In this document: piece after piece, positions 44,950-52,551 of the stretch | Numbering within the stretch: the first letter of the stretch is position 1 | Layout of the letters: every line of letters begins with the position of its first letter | The notes under the pieces: model-generated | Database searches by the model: none | What the model was told of the DNA's origin: nothing | The model's input: only the letters and a program-made list of their open reading frames with translations | Assembly: GCA_039804165.1 (NCBI GenBank) | Contig: JBDRZZ010000004.1 | Coordinates: 45,956 to 109,955 of the forward strand | Length of the DNA stretch: 64,000 nt | Direction: 5' to 3' | DNA from: a candidate division WOR-3 bacterium | GTDB lineage: Bacteria; Hydrothermota; UBA3072 | Program-made: the position numbers and the translations under genes

Positions 44950-46314
44950 TTATAATTTCACAAGTCTTTTTGTGTTCAGATAAGAAACATCTTCAACAAT
45001 TCTAAGAGCCACTTCAAAAGGAATCTGACCTCTTTCAACCATCTTTCCAACCACATTACATAAAGTTCTTCTAAAAACCTCAATCCTAGAACCATAAGAT
45101 AAAAGCTTTCTTGAATCACTCACCATTCCCAAACAGTTTGCAAGAAGATCTACAGAACTCGTGTAATTAAGATGAAATTCAATTCCAAAAGGACTATCGT
45201 TAAACCACCATGGAGCTCCTATCATCACATTAGGAAAAGCTCGTGCAATTGTTGTAATTGTAGGAAGATGGGTAGGATCTAAACAATAAAGCACAATTAT
45301 AAGATCTTCAAATTCATTTAGAAAATATCTCAATCCTTCTGCGAAATCTATATTTTGAGTTGAAATATCACCTCCAGAATCAGCGCCAAGAGTCTTATAT
45401 AATTTTCCCCTATAATTTCTCAAAGCCCCAATATGAAGTTGAATAAACCAACCCGCATCTTTATTTATTTTCCCAATCTCATAAAGCATAAAAGCCTTAA
45501 ATTTACTTACCTCTTCTTGAGTCAATTCCATTCCTCTATATGCTTTATCATAAATCAAAGAGACTTCTTTTTCTCTCACAGGAAAAGAATAAGGCCTCTC
45601 CAATCCAAAATCACAGGAAATACACCCATGTTCTTTAAAATATCTTTGGCGTTTTTCTAAAGCTGAAATTAGCCCAGAAATACGAGAGGTATTTTCCTTT
45701 GTAATTTCTCCTAACCTTTCTATATAATTTTTCCATTTATCTTTTTTCTCAATCTCAATAGCTTTATCAGCGCGCCAAGTGGGAAGGATTATCGGACTAT
45801 CCATTTCTTTTTTAATCATTTCATGATTCTTCAAATCATCTATCGTATCATCAGTTGTGCACATAAGCTCTACTTTCATCTCTTTCAATAATCTCCTTGG
45901 TGAAAGATCTCCTCTTTTCAAAATAGAAGAGGCTTCTTCCCATATTTCCATAGCAGTTTCTTTTGATATAAGCTTTTTTATCCCAAATCTCCTTTTTAAA
46001 TCCAAATGAATCCACTCATAAGTAGGATTCCCAGCAAAAGAAGGAAAAACTTCTGCAAGAGCAAACCATTTCTCCTTATTTGAAGCATCACCAGTAATCT
46101 TATCTTCACTAACACCTCTTCTACGCATCAATTCCCAAACATAATGATCAGTTGCTCCCACTATTTCCCAAATATCTTTGGGTGATTTATCTTCTAAAAC
46201 TTCTTTTACATCAACATGAGAATGGAGATCTAAAATTGGTAAACTTTTAACTCTCTCAAAAAGCTCCTCGGCAATTTTTGTTTCTAAAAGATATCTATTA
46301 TCTAAAAATTTCAT
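44950..46314 (-). CDS. uxaC: Glucuronate isomerase (uronate isomerase)
   Basis: The 454-residue amidohydrolase-superfamily protein has DLHSHVDVKEVLEDKSP, the SGLISAL region, LYCLDPTH and the GAPWWFNDSPFGIEFHLNYT and MVSDSRKLLSYGSRIEVFRR segments typical of UxaC. It isomerises D-glucuronate to D-fructuronate or D-galacturonate to D-tagaturonate. It is the first gene of a six-gene minus-strand operon. A TTGACA-type promoter with a palindrome in its spacer lies about 50 bp upstream. Confidence 0.94.
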   Translation of the reverse strand: MKFLDNRYLLETKIAEELFERVKSLPILDLHSHVDVKEVLEDKSPKDIWEIVGATDHYVWELMRRRGVSEDKITGDASNKEKWFALAEVFPSFAGNPTYEWIHLDLKRRFGIKKLISKETAMEIWEEASSILKRGDLSPRRLLKEMKVELMCTTDDTIDDLKNHEMIKKEMDSPIILPTWRADKAIEIEKKDKWKNYIERLGEITKENTSRISGLISALEKRQRYFKEHGCISCDFGLERPYSFPVREKEVSLIYDKAYRGMELTQEEVSKFKAFMLYEIGKINKDAGWFIQLHIGALRNYRGKLYKTLGADSGGDISTQNIDFAEGLRYFLNEFEDLIIVLYCLDPTHLPTITTIARAFPNVMIGAPWWFNDSPFGIEFHLNYTSSVDLLANCLGMVSDSRKLLSYGSRIEVFRRTLCNVVGKMVERGQIPFEVALRIVEDVSYLNTKRLVKL

Positions 46315-46365
46315 AATTTACCGCCTTTTTTATGATTAAAAAGGAAACCATTTTCTTCGTTTTTA

Positions 46366-46393
46366 AAGGTAATTGAAAAGTTCAATCTGTCAA
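46366..46393 (-). promoter_or_regulatory. Promoter of the uxaC operon with a possible operator
   Basis: Minus strand: TTGACA at 46393-46388, 16-bp spacer, TACCTT at 46371-46366. The spacer contains the perfect palindrome ATTGAA-AAG-TTCAAT (46372-46386). A protein bound there would block RNA polymerase, so a uronate-responsive repressor is plausible. No regulator gene lies in the window for this operon. Confidence 0.5.
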
Positions 46394-46459
46394 GTGCATA
46401 TCCAAAACTTCACAAATTTGTCACAAAAAAATTACTCTTAGGGGGTTCAAAAAATCCCC

Positions 46460-46487
46460 TTGACAGTAAATTAAAAGAGTTTATATT
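46460..46487 (+). promoter_or_regulatory. Promoter of the inverted-repeat-flanked secreted-protein gene
   Basis: TTGACA at 46460-46465, a 16-bp spacer and TATATT at 46482-46487, the same arrangement as the proB promoter. A hairpin (GGGGGTT/AATCCCC, 46441-46459) lies directly before the -35. The left inverted-repeat arm is just below the expected transcript start. Confidence 0.6.
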
Positions 46488-46502
46488 ATAAAAAGAGTTT
46501 TT

Positions 46503-46571
46503 ATGAGTAAGGAGATAAAATTGAAGAATCGTCAAAATATTAGGTTAAACCAAAAAGGAGGTGAAGCGTGA
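46503..46571 (+). CDS. Possible 22-codon leader ORF
   Basis: An ATG at 46503 opens a 22-codon frame that crosses the left inverted-repeat arm and stops at TGA (46569-46571), overlapping the GTG start of the next gene (GTGA). It could couple translation to the gene, or it may be chance. No Shine-Dalgarno is clear before the ATG. Confidence 0.25.
   Translation: MSKEIKLKNRQNIRLNQKGGEA
46519..46546 (+). repeat. Left arm of a 28-bp perfect inverted repeat
   Basis: This 28-bp sequence is the exact reverse complement of 47483-47510. The arms enclose one gene and its ribosome site; the left arm lies between the promoter and the Shine-Dalgarno. The match stops sharply on both sides (A versus G before it, A versus T after it). 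Confidence 0.95.
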
Positions 46572-47461
46572 AGAAATTCTTGGTGTTATTCTTGGCTTTT
46601 GTGCTTCTTGTGCTTCCTGCTCTTGCAGTCACAGTAGACTTTGAAGATAGGGAGATAGACTCCGAGAACATTAGACCTTTTGCCAAATATAGACTCTGGA
46701 AAGATAGAGCTATTCCAGCCCCTAAGGTTATAGGAAGTGAGCAAGGACTTCCGGTTCGCCATGGAACAAGGGGACTTTTACTCCCACTTGTTGATACTTC
46801 TGGCTTATTAACAACTACATCGAGATGGCTCCTTATTGCAAAAGATTCTGCAAGAGGTGGAGGACCTACTCAGAACGCTTTTGACCAAGAAATCTGCAAT
46901 AGCTTACAATTCGGTGATACATTATGGTATTATCTATATGTCCCAAGTAGCGCTGTTCAAAAGGTAGATTCTATTGTAATTTTTGAGAGAGACTCTGACT
47001 GGACTCACGACCTTTACACAATTTATCATATTCAGGATCTTACTCCAGATGCATGGAATGAGCTAATATCAACTGTTTCAGAGACCAATTATAAGGGCGA
47101 AGCTCTACAACTCCGCTTTATTCAGACAGACTTTGAAATTTATTCTGATTCAAGTTACTTAAACCCAGCTTGTTCACTCTATTTTGACTACTTCTCTACA
47201 GATGGACCATATGGCATTTTAATAAAAGATAAAAATGGAATAAAGCTTGAAGCTTTAATCAACAAGATAAAAATTTCTTCGGAAAAATCGGCTCTTGCAA
47301 TGGTTTCTGTTTACGGAGTGGATGGAAGTAAGAAGATGGATTTACCAATAATGATTCCGAACGAAGTTGAACTTACTGATTTACCAGCCGGTGTATACTT
47401 TGTTAGAGTTGTCTCGGGCCCTGGCTCTGCCCAGATAACAAAGCTTTTAGTTGTTAAGTAA
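46568..47461 (+). CDS. Secreted protein with T9SS-type C-terminal sorting domain
   Basis: The gene starts with GTG, preceded by AAAAAGGAGGTG. The 297-residue protein has a signal peptide (MKKFLVLFLAFVLLVLPALA). Its middle (about 20-220) is a beta-rich domain opening VTVDFEDRE, which looks like a jelly-roll, perhaps carbohydrate-binding. The last 70 residues resemble the type A sorting domain: VSVYGVDGSKKM, LPAGVYFVRVV and a Lys-ending LLVVK. It should be exported and attached to the cell surface. It stands alone, between its own promoter and a strong terminator, and inside a 28-bp inverted repeat. Confidence 0.82.
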   Translation: MKKFLVLFLAFVLLVLPALAVTVDFEDREIDSENIRPFAKYRLWKDRAIPAPKVIGSEQGLPVRHGTRGLLLPLVDTSGLLTTTSRWLLIAKDSARGGGPTQNAFDQEICNSLQFGDTLWYYLYVPSSAVQKVDSIVIFERDSDWTHDLYTIYHIQDLTPDAWNELISTVSETNYKGEALQLRFIQTDFEIYSDSSYLNPACSLYFDYFSTDGPYGILIKDKNGIKLEALINKIKISSEKSALAMVSVYGVDGSKKMDLPIMIPNEVELTDLPAGVYFVRVVSGPGSAQITKLLVVK

Positions 47462-47482
47462 AAAGAGGGGGATAGGACCCTA

Positions 47483-47510
47483 AACCTAATATTTTGACGA
47501 TTCTTCAATT
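47483..47510 (-). repeat. Right arm of the 28-bp perfect inverted repeat
   Basis: This is the exact reverse complement of 46519-46546. It lies 22 bp after the stop of the secreted-protein gene and 2 bp before the terminator hairpin, so it is inside the 3' untranslated region of the mRNA. Confidence 0.95.
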
Positions 47511-47512
47511 CT

Positions 47513-47543
47513 AAAAAGAGGAAAAAATTCCTCTTTTTTATTT
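47513..47543 (+). terminator. Terminator of the inverted-repeat-flanked gene
   Basis: AAAAAGAGGAA at 47513-47523 pairs perfectly (11 bp) with TTCCTCTTTTT at 47528-47538 across an AAAA loop and runs into TATTT. It is directly after the right repeat arm. Confidence 0.85.
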
Positions 47544-47563
47544 AAAGATTAATCTAAAGCATA

Positions 47564-47591
47564 TTGACAAATAATCTTGATTTTTTATATT
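47564..47591 (+). promoter_or_regulatory. Promoter of proBA (leaderless)
   Basis: TTGACA at 47564-47569, 16-bp spacer, TATATT at 47586-47591. The proB ATG begins 9 bases below the -10 hexamer, so the transcript should start at or next to the start codon. The TTG of the -35 is not a translation start. Confidence 0.75.
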
Positions 47592-47599
47592 ACCTAAAA

Positions 47600-48730
47600 A
47601 TGAATAAAAAATATAAAAGAATCGTTGTAAAAGTCGGAAGTTCTGTAATAACTTATTCCTCAGGAAAGCTAAACCTTACGATGATTGACAACATTGTAAG
47701 GCAACTTGTGGATCTTAAAAATCGTGGTAAGGAGATTATCGTTGTAACTTCAGGAGCGATTGGAGCTGGAATGGGTGAGTTAGGTCTTGATAAAAGACCG
47801 AAATTAATAACAGAACAACAAGCAATGGCAGCCATTGGGCAGGGGCTTCTTATAGGAGTATATAATAAATTTTTGAGAGAGTATGGAGAAAGAGGAGCAC
47901 AAATTTTATTGACTTCAAGTGATCTTGAAGACAGAACTCGCTATTTAAATGCCTTTAACACATTAATGACTCTTCTTGAATATGGAGTTATCCCTATCGT
48001 AAATGAAAATGATACGGTTGCAACAGCTGAAATTAAATTTGGAGATAATGACACTCTATCCGCAAAAGTGGCTGGACTTGCAGAAGCTGATCTTTTAATA
48101 AACCTAAGTGATGTTGAAGGACTTTATAAGGGAGACTTTTTAAAAAAGAGAAAAAAAGACATTATTCGGAAAGTTGAAAAAATTACTCCAGAAATTGAAA
48201 GTTTAGCAGGAAGTAAAGGAAGCGAAATAAGCATAGGAGGAATGGTAACAAAGATCGAAGCTGCAAAGATTGCTGTAGAATCTGGAATAACAATGGTAAT
48301 TGGTCCTGGTTATAGAAAAAACGTAATTATAGACATCGTTAATATGCTTGAAAATAATAAAAAATATGATATTGGAACAACATTTTTACCTACAGAAGAT
48401 ACTCTTTCTAAGAGAAAGCAATGGCTTAGCTTCAATCTCCCAATTTGTGGGAGTTTGGTTGTAGATAAAGGTGCTGAAGAAGCAATTGTAAAAAAAGGAA
48501 AAAGTCTTCTACCTGGAGGAATTGTGGAAGTAATTGGAAGTTTTCCTTCGGGAAGTTTAGTAAAGATATTAAATGAGGAAGGAAAAGAAATTGGAAGAGG
48601 TCTTGTTGATTATTCAAGCTCGGAAATAGAGAAAATCAAAAGGCATCACTCAAGTGAAATATTCTCTATCTTAGGTTACGTAAATCAGGAAGAAGTAATC
48701 CACCGAAGAAATTTAGTAATAGGAGTTTAA
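47600..48730 (+). CDS. proB: Glutamate 5-kinase
   Basis: The 376-residue protein has the amino-acid-kinase core (KRIVVKVGSSVITY, VTSGAIGAGMGEL, VNENDTVATAEIKFGDNDTLSA) and a C-terminal PUA domain (about 285-376), the E. coli-type layout. It makes gamma-glutamyl phosphate from glutamate and ATP, the first step of proline synthesis. The ATG at 47600 gives the normal N terminus; an in-frame TTG 36 bases upstream falls in the -35 box. No Shine-Dalgarno is possible, because the mRNA begins at the ATG. proA starts 2 bp after the stop. Confidence 0.94.
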   Translation: MNKKYKRIVVKVGSSVITYSSGKLNLTMIDNIVRQLVDLKNRGKEIIVVTSGAIGAGMGELGLDKRPKLITEQQAMAAIGQGLLIGVYNKFLREYGERGAQILLTSSDLEDRTRYLNAFNTLMTLLEYGVIPIVNENDTVATAEIKFGDNDTLSAKVAGLAEADLLINLSDVEGLYKGDFLKKRKKDIIRKVEKITPEIESLAGSKGSEISIGGMVTKIEAAKIAVESGITMVIGPGYRKNVIIDIVNMLENNKKYDIGTTFLPTEDTLSKRKQWLSFNLPICGSLVVDKGAEEAIVKKGKSLLPGGIVEVIGSFPSGSLVKILNEEGKEIGRGLVDYSSSEIEKIKRHHSSEIFSILGYVNQEEVIHRRNLVIGV

Positions 48731-48732
48731 TA

Positions 48733-49992
48733 ATGGGGATAAAAGAAGAAGTAATCGCTCAGGCAAAAAAGGCAAAAGAAGCTTCAAGAGTTTTAGCTAA
48801 AGCTTCAACAAATCAAAAGAATGAAGCCTTGCTTAATATGGCTAAAAATTTGGAAGATTCTATTGATAAAATAATTGCTGCTAATAAAAAAGATATGAGC
48901 TCTGCAAAAAAAGCAGGGCTTAGCAAGGTCCTTTTGGACAGATTAGAACTAAACGAAAAAAGAATTAAAGGAATGACAAAAGGGCTTAGAGAAGTTGTTC
49001 AGTTAGAAGATCCAGTTGGAGAAATTATTGGAATGAAAAGAAGACCTAATGGTCTTGAAGTTGGAAAAGTGAGAGTTCCTCTTGGAGTAATTGGAATAAT
49101 CTACGAAGCAAGACCAAATGTTACTGTAGATGTTGCTGGTCTATGTCTTAAATCTGGAAATGCTGTTATTCTTAGAGGTGGTTCTGAAGCTTTTAATTCT
49201 AATAAGATATTAACGGAAATAATTCAAGATGGAATTAGTAAGGTTGGTTTACCGAGGGAATCCGTCCAATTAATCCAAACAACGGATCGCAAAGCTGTTG
49301 ATGTTTTATTAAAATTAAACGAATATTTAGATGTTTTAATCCCAAGAGGTGGAGAAAGCTTAATCAAACGAGTTGTAAGAGAATCGAGAGTTCCAGTTAT
49401 AGAAACAGGAACAGGAAATTGCCATGTTTATGTAGATTCCTATGCAGACATTGATATGGCTATTAAAATTGTTTATAATGCAAAAACAGACCGCCCCAGT
49501 GTTTGCAACGCAGCAGAAACTCTTCTTGTCCACAAAGACATTGCAGAAAAGTTTCTTCCCCTTATGTATAAGAAATTTTCTGAAAAAAATGTAGAACTTA
49601 GAGGATGTCCTCTTACAAGAAAGATTCTACCTGATATAAAAAAAGCAACCGAAGAAGATTGGTATAAAGAATACCTTGATTACATTATGGCAGTGAAAAT
49701 TGTGAATGATATTGATGAGGCTATAAATCACATAAATAAGTATAGCTCTAAACACTCTGAAGCTATTGTCACAAACCACTATGAGAATGCAAATAAATTT
49801 TTAAGAGAGGTTGATTCCGCAGCTGTATATGTTAATGCTTCCACAAGGTTTACTGATGGAGGAGAATTTGGGCTTGGAGCGGAAATTGGAATAAGCACTC
49901 AAAAGCTCCATGCAAGGGGGCCTATGGGCCTTACTGAACTTACATCCACCAAATTCATAATAAGAGGCAACGGGCAAATAAGAGAGACTTAA
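48733..49992 (+). CDS. proA: Gamma-glutamyl phosphate reductase
   Basis: The 419-residue aldehyde-dehydrogenase-type protein has the catalytic Cys in PSVCNAAETLLV, the GVIGIIYEARPNVTVD nucleotide-site region and the ARGPMGLTELTSTK end, all standard for ProA. It reduces gamma-glutamyl phosphate with NADPH to glutamate semialdehyde, the second proline step. It follows proB by 2 bp and is translated from the same mRNA; the next gene begins 34 bp downstream. No proC is present. Confidence 0.95.
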   Translation: MGIKEEVIAQAKKAKEASRVLAKASTNQKNEALLNMAKNLEDSIDKIIAANKKDMSSAKKAGLSKVLLDRLELNEKRIKGMTKGLREVVQLEDPVGEIIGMKRRPNGLEVGKVRVPLGVIGIIYEARPNVTVDVAGLCLKSGNAVILRGGSEAFNSNKILTEIIQDGISKVGLPRESVQLIQTTDRKAVDVLLKLNEYLDVLIPRGGESLIKRVVRESRVPVIETGTGNCHVYVDSYADIDMAIKIVYNAKTDRPSVCNAAETLLVHKDIAEKFLPLMYKKFSEKNVELRGCPLTRKILPDIKKATEEDWYKEYLDYIMAVKIVNDIDEAINHINKYSSKHSEAIVTNHYENANKFLREVDSAAVYVNASTRFTDGGEFGLGAEIGISTQKLHARGPMGLTELTSTKFIIRGNGQIRET

Positions 49993-50026
49993 AATAAAAA
50001 CTCCATTTAATTTTAAAGGGGTCTAA

Positions 50027-50581
50027 ATGCCTATTTCATTTTTTGATACATGGATTTTTACCTGGATTATATTACCAATTTTAATATTCCTTTCAAGAGC
50101 GGCTGACGTATCTCTTGGGACTATGCGAATCATATTTGTCTCAAAAGGACAAAGATTCTTTGCCTCTCTTTTAGGATTTTTTGAAATTTTAATTTGGATT
50201 GTTGCAATTACAAAAGTTATGCAGAATATAACCAATTTCTTTTATTATATAGTTTACGCTGGAGGTTTTGCAACAGGAATCTATCTTGGGATAATAATCG
50301 AAGAAAAACTTGCTCTTGGACTTTTTAGCATCCACGTTTTTACTACAAACGATGCAAAAAAACTCCTAAAAATCCTTAGAGATAATAACTATGGAGTAAC
50401 AAGCAGAATTGCTCAAGGTGAAAAAGGAAAAATAAATGAGCTTTTCATTGTAATTAGAAGAAAAAATCTAAATCCTGTAATGAAAATCTTAAGAGAGTAT
50501 GACCCCAGTGCTTTTATTTCTATTGAGGATGTGCGATTTGTAAAAGGAGGAACTTTTCCTGACCTTTCAGATAAAAAATGA
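50027..50581 (+). CDS. UPF0316 / DUF2179 membrane protein (YebE-like)
   Basis: The 184-residue protein has three N-terminal membrane segments (about 8-27, 45-63 and 69-90) and a C-terminal DUF2179 domain (about 105-175), which fits the UPF0316 family, also called DUF5698 at the N terminus. Function is unknown; DUF2179 domains occur in YitT-type transporters as small ligand-binding modules. AAAGGGG lies 7 bp before the ATG. It is 34 bp after proA and ends 3 bp from a convergent gene. Confidence 0.85.
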   Translation: MPISFFDTWIFTWIILPILIFLSRAADVSLGTMRIIFVSKGQRFFASLLGFFEILIWIVAITKVMQNITNFFYYIVYAGGFATGIYLGIIIEEKLALGLFSIHVFTTNDAKKLLKILRDNNYGVTSRIAQGEKGKINELFIVIRRKNLNPVMKILREYDPSAFISIEDVRFVKGGTFPDLSDKK

Positions 50582-50584
50582 AAC

Positions 50585-51940
50585 TTACATAGGAGGAGGT
50601 TTTATTAATCCCTCTTTTATAAGAAGTTGGGTTTCATTTCTTGATTTGGTTATTATTTCTATAGCTTTATTCCTCAATTCGTTTTCACTCAAATAAACTC
50701 TCGCAACTCCCTCTTCGATCGCTTTAAGTCCTACTGCAACAGCTTCATTAACGAAAACCTCCCATTCATCCATCGAAGGAACAATGTAAGTTTCTTTTAA
50801 GCCTTTCTCTTCAGCTGTTTTTGCAATAGCATAAGATGCAGCTATTATCATTTCATCAGTTATTGTCTTTGCATTTACATCAAGAGTTCCTCTAAAAATT
50901 CCCGGAAAACCAAGAGAATTATTTATTTGATTCTCAAAGTCTGAGCGACCAGTCCCTACAATCCTCGCTCCCGCCTCTTTTGCTTCCCAAGGCCATATCT
51001 CTGGAATTGGATTCGCCACCGCAAAAACAATTGCATCCTTATTCATTTTTCTAATCCACTCTTTTTTTATTGTGCCGGGTCCGGGAGTAGAAGCTGAAAC
51101 CATAACATCAGTTCCTTCTATAGCTTCTCCTATATCACCTTTTTTATCTTCTCCATTTGTTATACAAGCAAGTTCCCATTTATAAGGATTAAACTCCTTA
51201 TTTCTCTCAAGATCTTCTCTACCTTTATGAAGAATTCCTTTACTATCAGCAACCACAACATTTTTTGGATCTACCCCAGCCTTAAAAAGAATTCTACAAA
51301 GAGCAATATTTGCTGCTCCAGCTCCTATAATTGAAAACTTCGCTTTATGAATCTCTTTTCCAACCAATTTCAACGCATTAATGATACCCGCAAGTTCTAT
51401 AGAAGCAGTCCCTTGTTGATCATCATGCCAAACAGGAATTTCAAGGTCATTACGGAGTCTATCAAGAATATAAAAACATTTAGGGTTTTCAATATCCTCA
51501 AGATTTATTCCTCCAAAGGAAGGGGAAACTATTTTCACTGTCTCAATAAATTTCTCTGGATCTTTTGTATCCAGAACCAAAGGAAAGGCACTCACTCCTC
51601 CAAGATATTTAAAGAGAAGACATTTCCCTTCCATCACCGGCAAACTTGCAAAAGGGCCAATATCTCCAAGTCCAAGAACTCTTGTGCCATCAGAGATTAC
51701 CGCTACATTATTCCATTTATTCGTAAATTTGTAGATAAGAGAAGGATCTTTATAAATCATTCTACAGGGTTCTGCTACCCCGGGAGTATACCAAACGCTA
51801 AAGTCTTCTAATTTACTTACAGAACACTTTACAGAAACTTCTATTTTCCCTTTGTAAAATTCGTGCCACCTTGGAGCTATCTCCTCTGGAAGTTTAGCCT
51901 TCCTTTTTAAATTTTCTATTATTTCATTTTCTTTCTCCAT
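50585..51940 (-). CDS. maeB: Malic enzyme (NAD(P)-dependent, decarboxylating)
   Basis: The 451-residue protein is the short bacterial type. Motifs: VWYTPGVAEPCR (Tyr at the active site), DGTRVLGLGDIGP, HDDQQGTASIELAG (metal Asp) and the nucleotide fold GAGAANIALCRI. SFGGINLEDIENPKCF is also conserved. It turns malate into pyruvate and CO2. It abuts the fumarase beta gene (no gap), so malate from fumarate feeds straight into pyruvate. There is no phosphotransacetylase extension of the kind seen in long MaeB. Confidence 0.93.
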   Translation of the reverse strand: MEKENEIIENLKRKAKLPEEIAPRWHEFYKGKIEVSVKCSVSKLEDFSVWYTPGVAEPCRMIYKDPSLIYKFTNKWNNVAVISDGTRVLGLGDIGPFASLPVMEGKCLLFKYLGGVSAFPLVLDTKDPEKFIETVKIVSPSFGGINLEDIENPKCFYILDRLRNDLEIPVWHDDQQGTASIELAGIINALKLVGKEIHKAKFSIIGAGAANIALCRILFKAGVDPKNVVVADSKGILHKGREDLERNKEFNPYKWELACITNGEDKKGDIGEAIEGTDVMVSASTPGPGTIKKEWIRKMNKDAIVFAVANPIPEIWPWEAKEAGARIVGTGRSDFENQINNSLGFPGIFRGTLDVNAKTITDEMIIAASYAIAKTAEEKGLKETYIVPSMDEWEVFVNEAVAVGLKAIEEGVARVYLSENELRNKAIEIITKSRNETQLLIKEGLIKPPPM

Positions 51941-52549
51941 TTATAACTCCTTAATAATTCTTCTTTTAATCTTCTCTAAGTTTTTCATCCACTTCCTCAT
52001 AAGATCATTATAAAAACTATTTCCCCTTGCATCCATAGTTACCAAAAGAGGTCCAAAGTTTTCAACTTCTAAAATCCAAAGAGCTTCTGGTATTCCAAGC
52101 TCCTCCAAGAAATAAACATTTTCTACTTTCTTTATACATTTTGCAGCAAGAACTCCTGCTCCTCCTGGAAAATGAGTATAAACTGCACCCACTCTCTCTA
52201 AAGCTTTTAAAGTCTTCTCTCCCATTCCCCCTTTACCAATTATCATTTTCACATTAAACAAACTCAAAAAATCACTTTCAAGATTTTCCATCCGGATTGA
52301 AGTTGTTGGCCCTCCTGATAGCACTACCCATTTACCTTTCTCCTTTCTTACAATGGGTCCTGAATGAAAAAGAGCCATTTCATGAAGATTAAAAGGAAGT
52401 TCCTTTTCATTCTTTTTTAATTCAATTAATCTTTTATGGGTTTCATCCCTTGCGGTAAAAACCTTACCAGTTAAGAAAATAATATCCCCAATAGATAAAA
52501 TTTTAACGTCTTTTTCTAAAAGAGGGGTTTTAAGGTAAAACTTTTTCAT
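51941..52549 (-). CDS. Class I fumarate hydratase, beta (C-terminal) subunit
   Basis: The 202-residue protein corresponds to the C-terminal domain of the class I (iron-sulfur) fumarase. Motifs TGKVFTARDETHKRL, SGGPTTSIRME, IGKGGMGEKTL and FGPLLVTMDARGNS are typical. The class I enzymes of many anaerobes are split into two genes, as here. It pairs with the alpha subunit encoded 2 bp upstream. A tartrate dehydratase function is the usual alternative for such pairs, but the malic enzyme neighbour favours fumarase. Confidence 0.9.
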   Translation of the reverse strand: MKKFYLKTPLLEKDVKILSIGDIIFLTGKVFTARDETHKRLIELKKNEKELPFNLHEMALFHSGPIVRKEKGKWVVLSGGPTTSIRMENLESDFLSLFNVKMIIGKGGMGEKTLKALERVGAVYTHFPGGAGVLAAKCIKKVENVYFLEELGIPEALWILEVENFGPLLVTMDARGNSFYNDLMRKWMKNLEKIKRRIIKEL

Positions 52550-52551
52550 TT

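Noticed and set aside
46441-46459. Hairpin GGGGGTT/AATCCCC as a terminator
   Set aside because: No gene ends upstream on the plus strand and no T-tract follows; it is directly before a -35 box, so a binding site or chance is more likely.
46519-47510. The inverted repeat as the ends of an insertion sequence
   Set aside because: The only gene inside is a secreted T9SS-type protein, with no transposase, and no target-site duplication is seen outside the arms.
47564-47599. TTG-initiated N-terminal extension of proB
   Set aside because: The TTG is the first half of a TTGACA -35 box with a matching -10. The extra 12 residues are not part of the ProB fold, which begins at MNKKYKRIVVKVG.
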